This document shows, one piece after another, positions 10,511 through 20,989 of a stretch of 64,000 nucleotides of DNA. The number at the start of each line of letters is the position of its first letter. Position 1 is the stretch's first letter. The stretch is from positions 238,074,973-238,138,972 of the forward strand of contig CM051462.1 in NCBI GenBank assembly GCA_028095005.1, written 5' to 3'. The notes below the pieces were generated by a model. It was not told where the DNA came from, made no database searches, and saw only the letters and a list, made by a program, of their open reading frames with translations. The position numbers and the translations under genes were made by a program. The DNA comes from Rhynchospora pubera. Its lineage: Eukaryota > Streptophyta > Magnoliopsida > Poales > Cyperaceae.

Positions 10511-13500
10511 ATGCTCTTGGGCCTCAGAAATCAAAGAATTGATTTCACCATGGTGAAACCAGTAGAGAAGGAGATGAACTCCAACCTACTGCTCACAAGC
10601 TTGGTGCTCAATGAATCAAATTTTCCATCATTGGCTCCAAAAAATACAATACAGAAAACCGCTCCAACAATCGAGCAAAGAAAATGCCTTCCCTGGTCAA
10701 AAATAGTCGAAATGCCTACAAATACTACTGGCATCAGGAGAAAAACAAATCCAAAAAACTCATCAAGAAAATTTGATATGGCACAAGCCACAGACCTGAA
10801 ATCCATAAAAAGCAAAAGTTGCCAAACCTCAGGCGACCTTGATAAGAGGCGTAATTCAGTCCAATCCCACACTTCGTGTCGTTCCACCCAATCACCCAAA
10901 GACAAGTCTGAAAATCAAGCGATTGTTGCAAATAGAACAATCAATAACAACTCTAACCTCAGTCAAGACGGAGAGGTGCAGGGAGCCGAAGATACCAATC
11001 CATGCAATTATTGCAAGATAATTGGTCATGTGAAGGACCAGTGCTGGTTTCTCCATCCAAATCTCCGTCCAGTCAAAGGAAAAAGACGAGGTAGAGGCGA
11101 CAAAAGAAGGGTTTGGGCGGATCATCCGAAGGGGGAGAACTTTTTAGAAGGGGCGGCGCTCGCTACTGAACCAAACAAAGGAAGAAAGGAGGGGATCGAA
11201 CTGACTAGAAATCCATCGGATAGCGATGAATTTTTGAGTAAAGCCGACCTTCACAATTTTCTTCTAAAACTCCGTGAGCTGCTAAAGCCCAAACAAGGTC
11301 CATTTACTTTTGATAAAATTAGTTTAGATAAGAATTGTGAAGTAGATTCCATAAAGCCCAAAACAAGTCCATTTGATTTTTTTGTTTCGAACCGAATTGA
11401 ACCAGGTCTCCAACTTAGAAATGATAGCAATAGCTCAAAAAATATAAATACCAAAGATGAAATTGTTTATCCAAACAACCAATTAAGGTGCACACATTTA
11501 GGATCGTTTAGAAATGGATTGTCCAAAAATTATTGGATTTTAGACTCCGGTGCAACCGACCATATGACCGGAAATAAAAATATTTTGTTTGATTATCAAC
11601 CTTGTAAGAACAAAGATTATGTAATTGTCGCAAATGGTGAAAAAATGGAAATTTGTGGATATGGTTCTATTGAGCTTTTCTCTAAAGAAATAAAAAATAT
11701 TTTGCACGTAAAAGATTGCACTTCAAATTTATTATCTATAGGAAAACTTTCAAAAGAAATAGATTGTGAAATTAAATTTTCATCTCAAAATGTTTTGTTT
11801 CGAGATTTGAAAACCAAAAAAATTATTGGTGAAGGTTTTTTAGAAAATGGTCTTTATATTTTACATTTTCAAAAAACTAATTTTCATATTAAGAAAGAGG
11901 ATTTAAGCAATCTTTGGCATAAAAGAATTGGGCATCCTTCCGATAAAATTTTAAAATGTCTCTTTGATTTTAAAAATTTAGATTGTAGTAATTGCGAAGC
12001 GTGTCAACTATCTAAACACACAAAACTTCCTTTTTATTCTTCAAAAAGTAAAAGCGATAAACCTTTTGATCTAATTCACTCCGATGTTTGGGGACCCGCA
12101 CCCGTTGACTCTTTTAATGGTTTTAAGTATTTTGTCATATTTATAGATGATTTTACACGTGTGACTTGGTTATATTTACTAAAGCATAAAAGTGAAGTTT
12201 TTTGTAAATTTGAAGAATTTTCAAATATGGTTGAAAATCAATATAACACTAGAATAAAAATTTTTAGAACCGACAATGGATCGGAATATGTAAATCAAAA
12301 TTTTTATAATTTCTTCAAACAAAAAGGAATTTTACATCAAACTACTTGTGTTTATACACCTCAACAAAATGGAGTTTCCGAAAGAAAAAATCGTCATTTA
12401 CTTGAAATAACAAGAGCTCTTCTTTTTCAAAATAATGTTCCAAAAATTCATTGGTCGGATGCCATTCTTACCGCCACATATTTAATAAATAGATTACCAA
12501 GTATTATTTTGAATTTTAAAAGTCCTTTAGAAGTTCTTTATCAAAGAAAAATTAATATTAATCACTTAAGAGTTTTTGGATGTGTTTGTTATGTTCATAC
12601 AAATAAATTAGATAAATTAGACTATACTTCTATTAAAACTATTTTCTTAGGATATTCTTCTCAAAAAAAGGGTTATAAATGTTATGATCCAAAAAATCAT
12701 AAATTTTATATTTCAAGAGATGTTACTTTTTTTGAAAACGAGCCATATTTTCAAAATAATAAAGAGCTTGATAACCATATTTCCACAAATGATTTTGTTC
12801 TTCCCATAATTTCTAATCATGGTGGCGAGAAAGTTTTTTTAGGAAATGAACAAGAAGAGAGACATGATAATATCGACAACAACTCTCAAAGTGAAGCCGA
12901 AGAAGAAGAAGAAAATGCAAATATTGAAGAAGAAGAAGATGCAAGTGTGGAACAAGAGGTTCCATTGCGAAGATCCACACGTTCCACTCAACCACCGGCA
13001 AGGTTACAAGATTTTGTAACCTATGAGGTTCAATATCCTATCCAAAATTATATTTTATACGATAAAATAACCGATAACCATCGCACTTTTTTGAGTGCAA
13101 TATCTCAAAATGAAGAACCAAAAAATTTTGAGGAAGCCATAAACCAACCGGTATGGTGCAAGGCTATGAAGGAAGAACTTCAAGCCTTAGAAAAAAATAA
13201 TACTTGGACAATAGTACCATTACCAAAAAATAAAAAACCCGTCGGATGCAAATGGGTTTATAGAATTAAATATAATAGTGATGGTACCATAGAACGATAT
13301 AAGGCTAGATTGGTCGCCAAAGGCTATACCCAAACCTATGGTATTGATTACCAAGAGACATTTGCTCCCGTTGCAAAAATGAATACCGTGAGGATTTTAC
13401 TTTCAATTGCGGTGAATAATGGTTGGAAATTGTACCAAATGGATGTGAAAAATGCTTTTCTTCAAGGAACTCTTGAAGAAGAGGTTTACATGTCTCTTCC

Positions 13501-14671
13501 ACCGGGTCATATAAAAGAAAAAAATGCTAACCTCGTTTGTAGGTTAAAAAAATCAATTTATGGGCTTAAACAATCTCCAAGAGCGTGGTATGGAAAATTA
13601 TCTCACTATTTAATTTCTTGCGGTTTTAAAGTAAGTTATTCCGATACATCTCTTTTTTCAAAACATGAAAATAATGATACTACCGTTGTCCTTGTTTATG
13701 TAGATGACATAATTGTTACCGGAAATAATTTAGAAAAAATTAATGGTGTTAAAAAACAATTGAGAGAAAAATTTGAAATTAAAGATCTTGGTGTACTTAA
13801 ATATTTTTTAGGAATTGAAATAGCTCATTCAACCAAAGGTTTATTCATTTGCCAAAGAAAATATACCTTAGACCTTTTGAAAGAAACCGGTAAACTAGGA
13901 TCTAAGCCGGCCTCTACCCCAATTGATAGCAATACCAAACTAAATCCCGAAGATGGTGACCCGTTGGAAAACATTAACCAATTCCAACGACTTGTAGGAA
14001 AATTGATATACTTAACGGTAACTAGGCCGGACATATCTTATGCGGTGAGCCAAATTAGTAAATTTATGCATGCTCCAAGAAAACCACATTTAGATGCAAT
14101 TGATAGAATTTTGAGATATCTTAAGAAATCACCCGGAAAGGGTATATGGATGAAAAATAATAAATCTAACAATGTGTGTGGCTATTCCGATGCAGACTGG
14201 GCCGGAAGCTTCGATAGAAAATCGACAACTGGCTATTGCACGTTTGTAGGCGGAAATTTAGTCACATGGAAAAGTAAGAAACAAAATGTCGTGGCACGAT
14301 CAAGTGCGGAAGCGGAATATCGTGCCATGGCGTCTACCGCAAGCGAGCTCACTTGGATCAAGCAAGTGCTTAAAGACTTGCATATTGGAATACATAAGCC
14401 AATGAAGATGTTTTGCGATAACAACTCGGCACGACACATCGCTTCAAATCCGGTATTTCACGAAAGAACCAAACACATTGAAGTTGATTGTCATTACATA
14501 AGAGAGAAGGTGCAAGCAAAAGAAATCGAAACTCCATATGTGAAGAGTGAAGACCAATTGGCCGACATCTTCACTAAAGGACTCATTCCGAAAGTTTTTG
14601 AAGATATAGTTAGCAAGCTAGGATTAATAGACATCTATAATCCTAACTTGAGGGGGAATGTTGAGAAATAA
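10511..14671 (+). CDS. Copia Gag-Pol polyprotein, 1386 aa, intact
   Basis: Domains in order: a polar N-terminal region; one CCHC zinc knuckle (CNYCKIIGHVKDQC, about residues 165-178); an aspartic protease with DSGATDHM (from D345); an integrase with an HHCC zinc region (from H470) and catalytic D525, D588 and E624 (D-35-E); an acidic linker; a reverse transcriptase with YVDD at 1063-1066; and an RNase H with SDADW (D1227) ending in the usual DIFTKGL tail. All catalytic residues seen are present and there is no stop or frameshift, so the element may be autonomous. Only about 165 residues precede the zinc knuckle and no recognisable UBN2-type capsid domain is seen there, which is unusual. The first ATG lies 17 bases after the LTR; an ATG at 10550 is an alternative start. 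The last 13 bases of the ORF overlap the 3' LTR. Confidence 0.96.
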   Translation: MLLGLRNQRIDFTMVKPVEKEMNSNLLLTSLVLNESNFPSLAPKNTIQKTAPTIEQRKCLPWSKIVEMPTNTTGIRRKTNPKNSSRKFDMAQATDLKSIKSKSCQTSGDLDKRRNSVQSHTSCRSTQSPKDKSENQAIVANRTINNNSNLSQDGEVQGAEDTNPCNYCKIIGHVKDQCWFLHPNLRPVKGKRRGRGDKRRVWADHPKGENFLEGAALATEPNKGRKEGIELTRNPSDSDEFLSKADLHNFLLKLRELLKPKQGPFTFDKISLDKNCEVDSIKPKTSPFDFFVSNRIEPGLQLRNDSNSSKNINTKDEIVYPNNQLRCTHLGSFRNGLSKNYWILDSGATDHMTGNKNILFDYQPCKNKDYVIVANGEKMEICGYGSIELFSKEIKNILHVKDCTSNLLSIGKLSKEIDCEIKFSSQNVLFRDLKTKKIIGEGFLENGLYILHFQKTNFHIKKEDLSNLWHKRIGHPSDKILKCLFDFKNLDCSNCEACQLSKHTKLPFYSSKSKSDKPFDLIHSDVWGPAPVDSFNGFKYFVIFIDDFTRVTWLYLLKHKSEVFCKFEEFSNMVENQYNTRIKIFRTDNGSEYVNQNFYNFFKQKGILHQTTCVYTPQQNGVSERKNRHLLEITRALLFQNNVPKIHWSDAILTATYLINRLPSIILNFKSPLEVLYQRKININHLRVFGCVCYVHTNKLDKLDYTSIKTIFLGYSSQKKGYKCYDPKNHKFYISRDVTFFENEPYFQNNKELDNHISTNDFVLPIISNHGGEKVFLGNEQEERHDNIDNNSQSEAEEEEENANIEEEEDASVEQEVPLRRSTRSTQPPARLQDFVTYEVQYPIQNYILYDKITDNHRTFLSAISQNEEPKNFEEAINQPVWCKAMKEELQALEKNNTWTIVPLPKNKKPVGCKWVYRIKYNSDGTIERYKARLVAKGYTQTYGIDYQETFAPVAKMNTVRILLSIAVNNGWKLYQMDVKNAFLQGTLEEEVYMSLPPGHIKEKNANLVCRLKKSIYGLKQSPRAWYGKLSHYLISCGFKVSYSDTSLFSKHENNDTTVVLVYVDDIIVTGNNLEKINGVKKQLREKFEIKDLGVLKYFLGIEIAHSTKGLFICQRKYTLDLLKETGKLGSKPASTPIDSNTKLNPEDGDPLENINQFQRLVGKLIYLTVTRPDISYAVSQISKFMHAPRKPHLDAIDRILRYLKKSPGKGIWMKNNKSNNVCGYSDADWAGSFDRKSTTGYCTFVGGNLVTWKSKKQNVVARSSAEAEYRAMASTASELTWIKQVLKDLHIGIHKPMKMFCDNNSARHIASNPVFHERTKHIEVDCHYIREKVQAKEIETPYVKSEDQLADIFTKGLIPKVFEDIVSKLGLIDIYNPNLRGNVEK
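14650..14658 (+). promoter_or_regulatory. Polypurine tract of the copia element
   Basis: GAGGGGGAA sits immediately upstream of the 3' LTR. It is the plus-strand primer site, contained within the end of the ORF. Confidence 0.95.
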
Positions 14672-14896
14672 AGTATAAATTATAAATAAATTAGTTAGAA
14701 GGGTATAATTGTAAATTAATAGAAAAGAGTACATTGTACCGTTGGAACTTAGTGTTACTAACGGTCATATTTTGGGATGTTATATATACTAGTGCATCAA
14801 TTGTAAAGAGGTTAACCGTTGAGATAAAATAAAAAGAAAACATATTTGCAATCCCAATTCTGTCTCCATTGATAACCGATATCCATATTCTTAACA
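14659..14896 (+). repeat. 3' LTR of the copia element
   Basis: 238 bp, identical by eye to 10257-10494, followed by the right GATAC duplication (14897-14901) and then the rest of TPS-g exon 1. The LTR is in the same orientation as the TPS gene and could act as a promoter for it. Confidence 0.98.
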
Positions 14897-15023
14897 GATA
14901 CCTCAATTTTATCCGCAACACATTAAGCTCCCCATCACGAAAAAAGCCAGTACATACCATCGTCAAGCTGTGTCTAATGGAGATAATGCTGATCTCCTTC
15001 GATGTCACAATGATCTTGACCAG

Positions 15024-15420
15024 GCAAGCCTGAATTTTTATAACTTTATCCAAATATATAGCTAGTTTATGCACGTTTAGTTCCTATAACTCAGGAACAA
15101 TTTAACCTACGTATGCACTTATGTCTTTGGCAATCTACCTAGCCTAGTGTAAGAACTGGTACCCATTTTCCTTACATACTTTCCTCGAGAAAATTTGGAA
15201 TTGCTATAAAATATAAACAATATTAAGAATTAAATATTACTAAAACACAATTTAACTACTAAATTTAATTGTGTACCAATTTAATATTCATCGATTGTGG
15301 TTTCAATCTTTGTGTGCAAATCCCAAATTAGACAAGAAAACAAAAGACCTAGCGTGCATGCACGCACACTGACACATATCAGAAACACTAATGTACTATT
15401 TTTATATACTTTTTCGACAG
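15024..15420 (+). other. GC-AG intron 1 of the TPS-g gene
   Basis: The reading frame leaves exon 1 at CAG|GCAAGC and re-enters at TTCGACAG|GATTCATCC, phase 0 on both sides. The donor is GC instead of GT, within the context (AG|GCAAG) expected of functional GC donors. The remaining introns use GT-AG. Confidence 0.8.
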
Positions 15421-18114
15421 GATTCATCCTATTGCAAGCACATTGAAAACATAGAATCACTCAGAAAAAAGTTTTCCAAAGTAAATGGAGTGGAAGAGTT
15501 GGTTTTGGTTGATTCACTCAACAGACTCTGCATTGATCATCACTTTGATAAAGAGATTTCTTTGATAATAAATTCATTATATGACAGTCTCAACATTAGC
15601 CTTTCAAAAGATACGAGTCGAGACTTATTTGGTCTCTCTCTCTCCTTCAGGCTTCTAAGACAAGCTGGATATGATATTTCCTCAGGTTGGCTATTTATGT
15701 CCTCAGAATGGTCAGATTCGCATGCATATGTGCGCACAGCTGCACATATATGCTTCACTTATTATTAAGAGATCCCCATCTCAATCAGCTGAAACTAGTT
15801 AAACAGTATATTATACTTATATATTAGAATATAGTTATCTCTAAAGATGCCTTCTAACTTATTAAATACTAAACAGGAGGTGAAACATGTATGCTTAATG
15901 CCAATATAATTATCTGATTAAATTGAGTACTGACTAGATCAATAAAGTTTAATATTTTGTTTCCATTTTTGCATACTATATAGATGTATTTGATAGGTTC
16001 ATAGACAAGGAAGGTGAATTCAAGCCATCTCTTAACAAAGATATCAAGGGGCTACTGAGCTTGTATGAAGCATCATACCTAAACACTGGAGAGAACATCT
16101 TACACAAGGCAAATGCATTAACTAAAAAGAAACTGAAATCAGAGATCAGAAATTTGGAGCCAAACCAAGCTAAATTAGTAAAGGATACATTGATGCATCC
16201 GTACCATGTAAGTATCCGCCAATTTAAGGCGACACAGTATCTCAAATTTCTCCAAGATACTGGCACTTGTAGTCCTCTGGAAAACACCGCAGTGGCAGAA
16301 TTCAGGTTAAACCAAGTACTATATCAGAAAGAACTTGAAAAAATTACAACGTGCGCATATTCTGTTAGTTAATATCTTGTGCTTTATTGGTAACAGCTCA
16401 AAGAATAGCAAATCAATTTTTGAGATTTTATCTCTTGTTCTTGCATAGATGGTGGAAGACATTAGGGTTGTCAAAAGAACTACCGTTCTCCAGAGATCAG
16501 ATATTAGATTGGTACATACTGTCTATCGTCGTTATTCCGGGTCCACAATACTCGAAACAAAGATTAGAGATTACAAAATTACTCTCTCTTATCATCACAT
16601 TTGATGATATGTTTGACAAGCATGGGGCTTCTTTAGAAGATCTCTCACTCTTTACTGAGGTTTTCAAAAAGTAAAGCTGAATTTTCATTTTTTTTTTAAT
16701 CTCTCTATGTGGTACAAATGCGATTACAACTCCATTGTACTTTAATAATGTAATATGCTGAAAATAGAGTACTTTCCAGGTGGGACCATAGGGTGGCTTC
16801 TTTGCTTCCAAATCACATGAGAATTTGTTACTTAACTATCAATGATTTTACAAATGAGGTGTCCGAAAAGTGCTTTCAGAAATATGGATGGAACCCCATC
16901 AATTACTTGAGAAAATCGGTATGTCCTTGTCTAGAAGTTTCTTCTTTTACACCATCCTGTTCTGGTGCCAACTCTTCCCTGTATTATTCTTTGAAATATT
17001 TCTTTGATATCTGGAATTGATATATTGCATGATCATTTTTGGAACCCACTAAACCTAAGTGGACAAGGATATGTGATGCATCCCTGGCAGAAGCAAGGTG
17101 GTACACATCTAAACAATATCCTAGAGCAGATGAGTACTTGAAGAATGCAGTTGAAAGTATCAGTATACACACTCTGCTGTTGCACCTTTTCCTTCTGTTA
17201 GGTATGAAAAAATTGGATTATAATTTGGAAAAGTTATGGCACCATTCTAAAACATTTTTAAATGCCTCTATTGCATTTATACATATAACATTACTTGCTG
17301 TCCATAACTAGTTTTGTGATGGCTTTCTATATATATACACTTATTAATATGACATAACGAAGTTTTTATTCCAAATATTCCAAAAAGAACCAGGAAGATC
17401 TATTTGAAAAACGTAACTACATTCATTTATAAAATATTATAAACACTCTTACATAACAGATTAATTCATTAAACATCTTTGATGACTTGACCAAATTAAA
17501 ATTTTGAGTTTACTGAAAGGTAATGGGACGACCGAGAAATCAATGCAATTGTTTGAGGAGAACTCACCATTAGTTTATTGTACTTCAAAGATAACAAGGC
17601 TGTGGGATGATCTCGACATGGACCCTGTAAGTATAATACATTTGTGACAGTATTTTTGTCATAATTTGGTCATATTTTGGTACTTTAACCTAATAGCAAC
17701 ACCATAAACCAGGTGTACATCTCTTGAATAAAAAGAGAAAACTAGTTTGTAGTCAGTAATCATTTCACATTACATATTGGGCTTGGTCCCTAGATCAATT
17801 CATGCTTGTTTTGTCTTTCATAGAATGAGACGGTCAGAGGTTGTGACTTCTCCTATATAGAACTCTACAAGAAAGAAAATCCACACTTATCGACGGATGA
17901 CGTAATACAGCATGTGAGGCATCTAATTTCTTCAGAATGGGAACCATTGAACAAAGAATGCCTCTTTGTCAATAGGTTTTCGTTACTACCACAATTTATG
18001 CAAGCAACAATGAACTTTGCAAGGGCTATTACTATCAACTACAGCTTCTCTGGAGAGCCCATCCCTATATTCAAGCATTGTGTCAATGCATTTCTCTCTG
18101 GAAAACTTGATTAA

Positions 18115-18460
18115 AAATTTAAAACATATATCTAGGAAATTTGCATTATTCCTCAAGAGACTGCTTCTTGTTAGATTTATACACAAATCCATCTACCAAA
18201 ACTGAACGTTTGAATTTCTCTCATTTTACTGTGTTACATAGGTTTTCAGCATTTGCAACAGTACTTTCTATTTCACTTTAAATTTTCTTTTGGTTACTTA
18301 GGACTATATTATTGCTGAATTAGGCCTTAATGAGGTATTAAGTTTAAAGATTCTGAAATCTCTGTTACAACAACCGTATGACATAATGAAGGCAATGATC
18401 ATGTATAAGCAGCAAAAATTAGAGGTACATTGATCATGTATAATCATTTGTCCAATCCCC
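18115..18460 (+). other. Downstream (3' UTR) region of the TPS-g gene
   Basis: No further coding exon is recognised after the stop at 18112-18114. The sequence is AT-rich and leads into an abruptly GC-rich block. Confidence 0.5.
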
Positions 18461-18610
18461 TCACACCCCGGACGCCGGGCCATCTTAGGCCCCGAAGCTA
18501 CAACTCCTGCCTGCCCCCCCCCCCCCCCCCCCCCAGGTCAGGCCGCCTTAGGCCCCGGCCCCCCACCTCCCCAACCCCCTGAGGCTGGGTCGCCCTTGTG
18601 CCCCAACCCC
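18461..18610. repeat. C-rich low-complexity block with a 21-base C run
   Basis: A C homopolymer spans 18514-18534. Around it, a GGCC-CTTAGGCCCCG phrase occurs twice, imperfectly (about 18478-18494 and 18541-18560). Composition is very unlike the AT-rich flanks. No ORF or repeat border recognised. Confidence 0.8.
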
Positions 18611-20900
18611 ACATTTTCTCCTTCTAATTTATTTGTTTCTTAATTTACATCTTACAAAACAAAACTGTTAAATCTGTTTTGCCTTGTCAAAAATGTAAGA
18701 ATGCACTTTACAAATAAGTTCTGAAGTAACTTTTTTTCTTTTACCGAATTTCAACATAAACTAAATAATTTGACACAAGAAAATGTATCGTCAATATGCA
18801 TCCTTGGATATAAATTTTAGTCCGAACTTTTTGTATAGTACTGGTTTCAAAATGATACCCTGTCAAAGATATGCCAATTTTCAATAGCGAGGAAATAAAT
18901 TATCACGTTAGTTTAAACTTGGTAATCAGTAGTGCTCTTTATTTGGATACAAAATGCAAAACTTCTCTCTTCGCTCGTGCTATATACAAATCTTGGTTCC
19001 TGTGGCGGTGTCTGATTAGCGGATCACAAGCATGCCACGCAACGGTTTCATCTTGTTTGATATGTTGCTTCGAGATCTTACAGTATTAATTAAGTATAAA
19101 CTTACTTTCAATATACCCGTCTTTGAAAAAAAATTAAATTGTACATTATATTATAATATTATATATAAAGAGATAACCGAATGAATGCATGACTTGTAGA
19201 TAGGCCAGTTTGGAACATGAATGCATGACTTGTAAAGTTGTAATAGGCCTCTTTAACATTGCAGACTGCAACGGAATGGACCATTCTATTCCATCAACAG
19301 TATAGTCATTTCATTTTCTATCTCGTTCCGTTTTAAAAAAACGAAATGCCATTTAATTTCGCTATTAGTTCCGTTTGGACAGAACGGAACGGAACAACAT
19401 ATTTTTACACTAAAAACTGCATTATTTGTCGAAACGAAAACGAAATAGACCATATCGTTTATTGTTCCGATTCGACAATGATATGTCCTCTCATTTTGTT
19501 TATTGCTCCGTTTACAGAAACAAAATAATTTTTTATATCGTTAGCCGTTCCATTTGGACGGAATGTCCACGAAAAATGAAAAACGGTATACCGTCTGCAG
19601 GCTGACTTGTAGAAACATTTGTTGAATGCGAAATATAAAATATATCATGGGGTTTCCTATAAATACGTTAATTAAGCTTTTTTTTTAAGATAAATTGGAG
19701 GTCTAAGCCATCCAACTTATTTTTTAAATTAAATATAGCCGAATTTCGAACATGCGACATTTCACTCAAAAAGTCAAGGTGCATTGCTCTTTGCCACTAG
19801 ACCAAGAGCTAGTTCTCGTTAATTAAGCTTCTTATATATACATGTAATAAAAATTAAAATGAAATAAAAGAAAAATATTGCTAAGCACGCATGTCGCATG
19901 CTTGTGATGGATTAAGAGGCTGTCAACCTGAATCTTCAAGTTTTGAATTGCTATACGCGCTTGTCGCACGTGCGGACTGCCTCTGTCAGTCCATTCATGT
20001 ACCTTCATGCGGGCACGTCCAGGGTTTGTCAATTCCCACTTATATGTATCTCGTAAGTTACTTCGACAGGAAATATGGGACTAAGAGATGTCAAAGTGAT
20101 GTGTGCTCCGGGTTGAACAAGTCTAAGTCTTTTTCTTTCTTTTTTTTTAATAAAAAAAAAGTGAAAATTTTCCACTGCTTCCGGGTTGAGCAGGTTTTGG
20201 ATGATGATGATGATGATGATATGCAATTGTATTTTAGCATTTTGAGTTTGGGATCAATGTTTACATTTATATTGTTGAATATGAAGACGTTGATGTGAGA
20301 AACAGCTTTCGATTTACAAGCAAAGACCCTGGAATAAAAAATGGGCAATTCAGAGCCACATCTTGAGGGCTCCGTTTGGATGAGATGTGAGAATAAGAGA
20401 ATAAGAGAAAAAGAGAATAAATTTATTATAAACAATCTAAATTTTTTACAAAGTTATACATTTTCCAATACTTCTTTCCACTTCTTTCTTTATTCACGAG
20501 TTTGAAGTCATACATAATCTCTCTTATGAATAATTAAAATTCAAAATAAATTGCGAGGCATCCTTTTCAAAAAAAAAATAATAATAATGCTGCTAATGTC
20601 ATAATAAATAATTATGCTCGATCCCACAATTATATTGTTCTGCTTTCTTAAATTGTGTCTAAACCCACTAAGAAATGACTTTTTCGAATCGAGGCACATG
20701 AAAAATATGAAAGACTACAAAGTGCCATTAAAAACAGAGTGATTGTATTATATTATATTATTTGATTTAGTAATTTATTTTATTTTGGCATTCCAAGGCC
20801 ATGTGCAGGGTGCAGCTCAAGACGGTGTTAGTCTGTCCGTCTACGATGCAATAGGAGGCCCATCTTCCATTGTCGATTCAACAAGAGCATGAATGAACTG
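18611..20900. other. Intergenic, no gene recognised
   Basis: Contains a possible hAT-like relic at 19264-19608, a (GAT)n tract at about 20200-20222, and at 20369 a start resembling a GGCTCCGTTTGGAT-type MITE terminus whose other end was not found. Short ORFs here have no recognisable domain or homologue. Confidence 0.5.
19264..19608. mobile_element. Possible degenerate hAT-like non-autonomous element
   Basis: The ends CAGACTGCAACGG and, inverted, CAGCCTGCAGACGG resemble each other. The interior is rich in ACGGAACGGAAC-type subterminal repeats like the hAT elements elsewhere in the window. No convincing target duplication was found. Confidence 0.35.
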
Positions 20901-20989
20901 AGCAAATCGAAGTTGATAAGTGCAATCAACATTTCAGGCAATCAAACAATCAGACTCTAAAAATAGAAATTACGTGTTCCGCTCCATGC

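Larger units (their letters stand above)
10257..14896 (+). mobile_element. Complete Ty1/copia LTR retrotransposon (4640 bp) inside TPS-g exon 1
   Basis: It has two 238-bp LTRs that begin TGTTGAGAAATAAAG and end CATATTCTTAACA, a 5-bp target duplication GATAC, a primer-binding site complementary to initiator tRNA-Met directly after the 5' LTR, a purine tract GAGGGGGAA directly before the 3' LTR, and one uninterrupted 1386-codon ORF. Integrase precedes reverse transcriptase, the copia order. The LTRs look identical throughout, so the insertion is recent. Orientation matches the host gene. Confidence 0.98.
10196..18114 (+). pseudogene. TPS-g class I terpene synthase gene (linalool/nerolidol synthase-like), exon 1 split by a copia insertion
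   Basis: Without the insertion the model encodes about 571 residues, the normal length for TPS-g. Exons: 10196-10256 plus 14902-15023 (one exon cut by the element), 15421-15685, 15984-16350, 16449-16670, 16780-16918, 17060-17201, 17520-17626, 17824-18114; phases agree throughout. The product starts MAAPPFKFLLSQTCF, a possible plastid leader, and lacks the RRx8W motif, as TPS-g enzymes do. It has RDQ, the Mg-binding DDMFD at residues 324-328, and an NSE/DTE-type motif DDLDMDPNE at 469-477, where the usual Ser/Thr is Met. The enzyme would ionise a prenyl diphosphate. In this haplotype the element separates the start codon from the rest. An in-frame stop lies at the end of the 3' LTR, and no in-frame ATG follows until exon 3, so full-length product is not expected. 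Confidence 0.92.

Noticed and set aside
19891..20298. 135-codon plus-strand ORF as a possible gene
   Set aside because: It runs through a poly-T and a (GAT)n tract, with no domain and no supporting splice structure.
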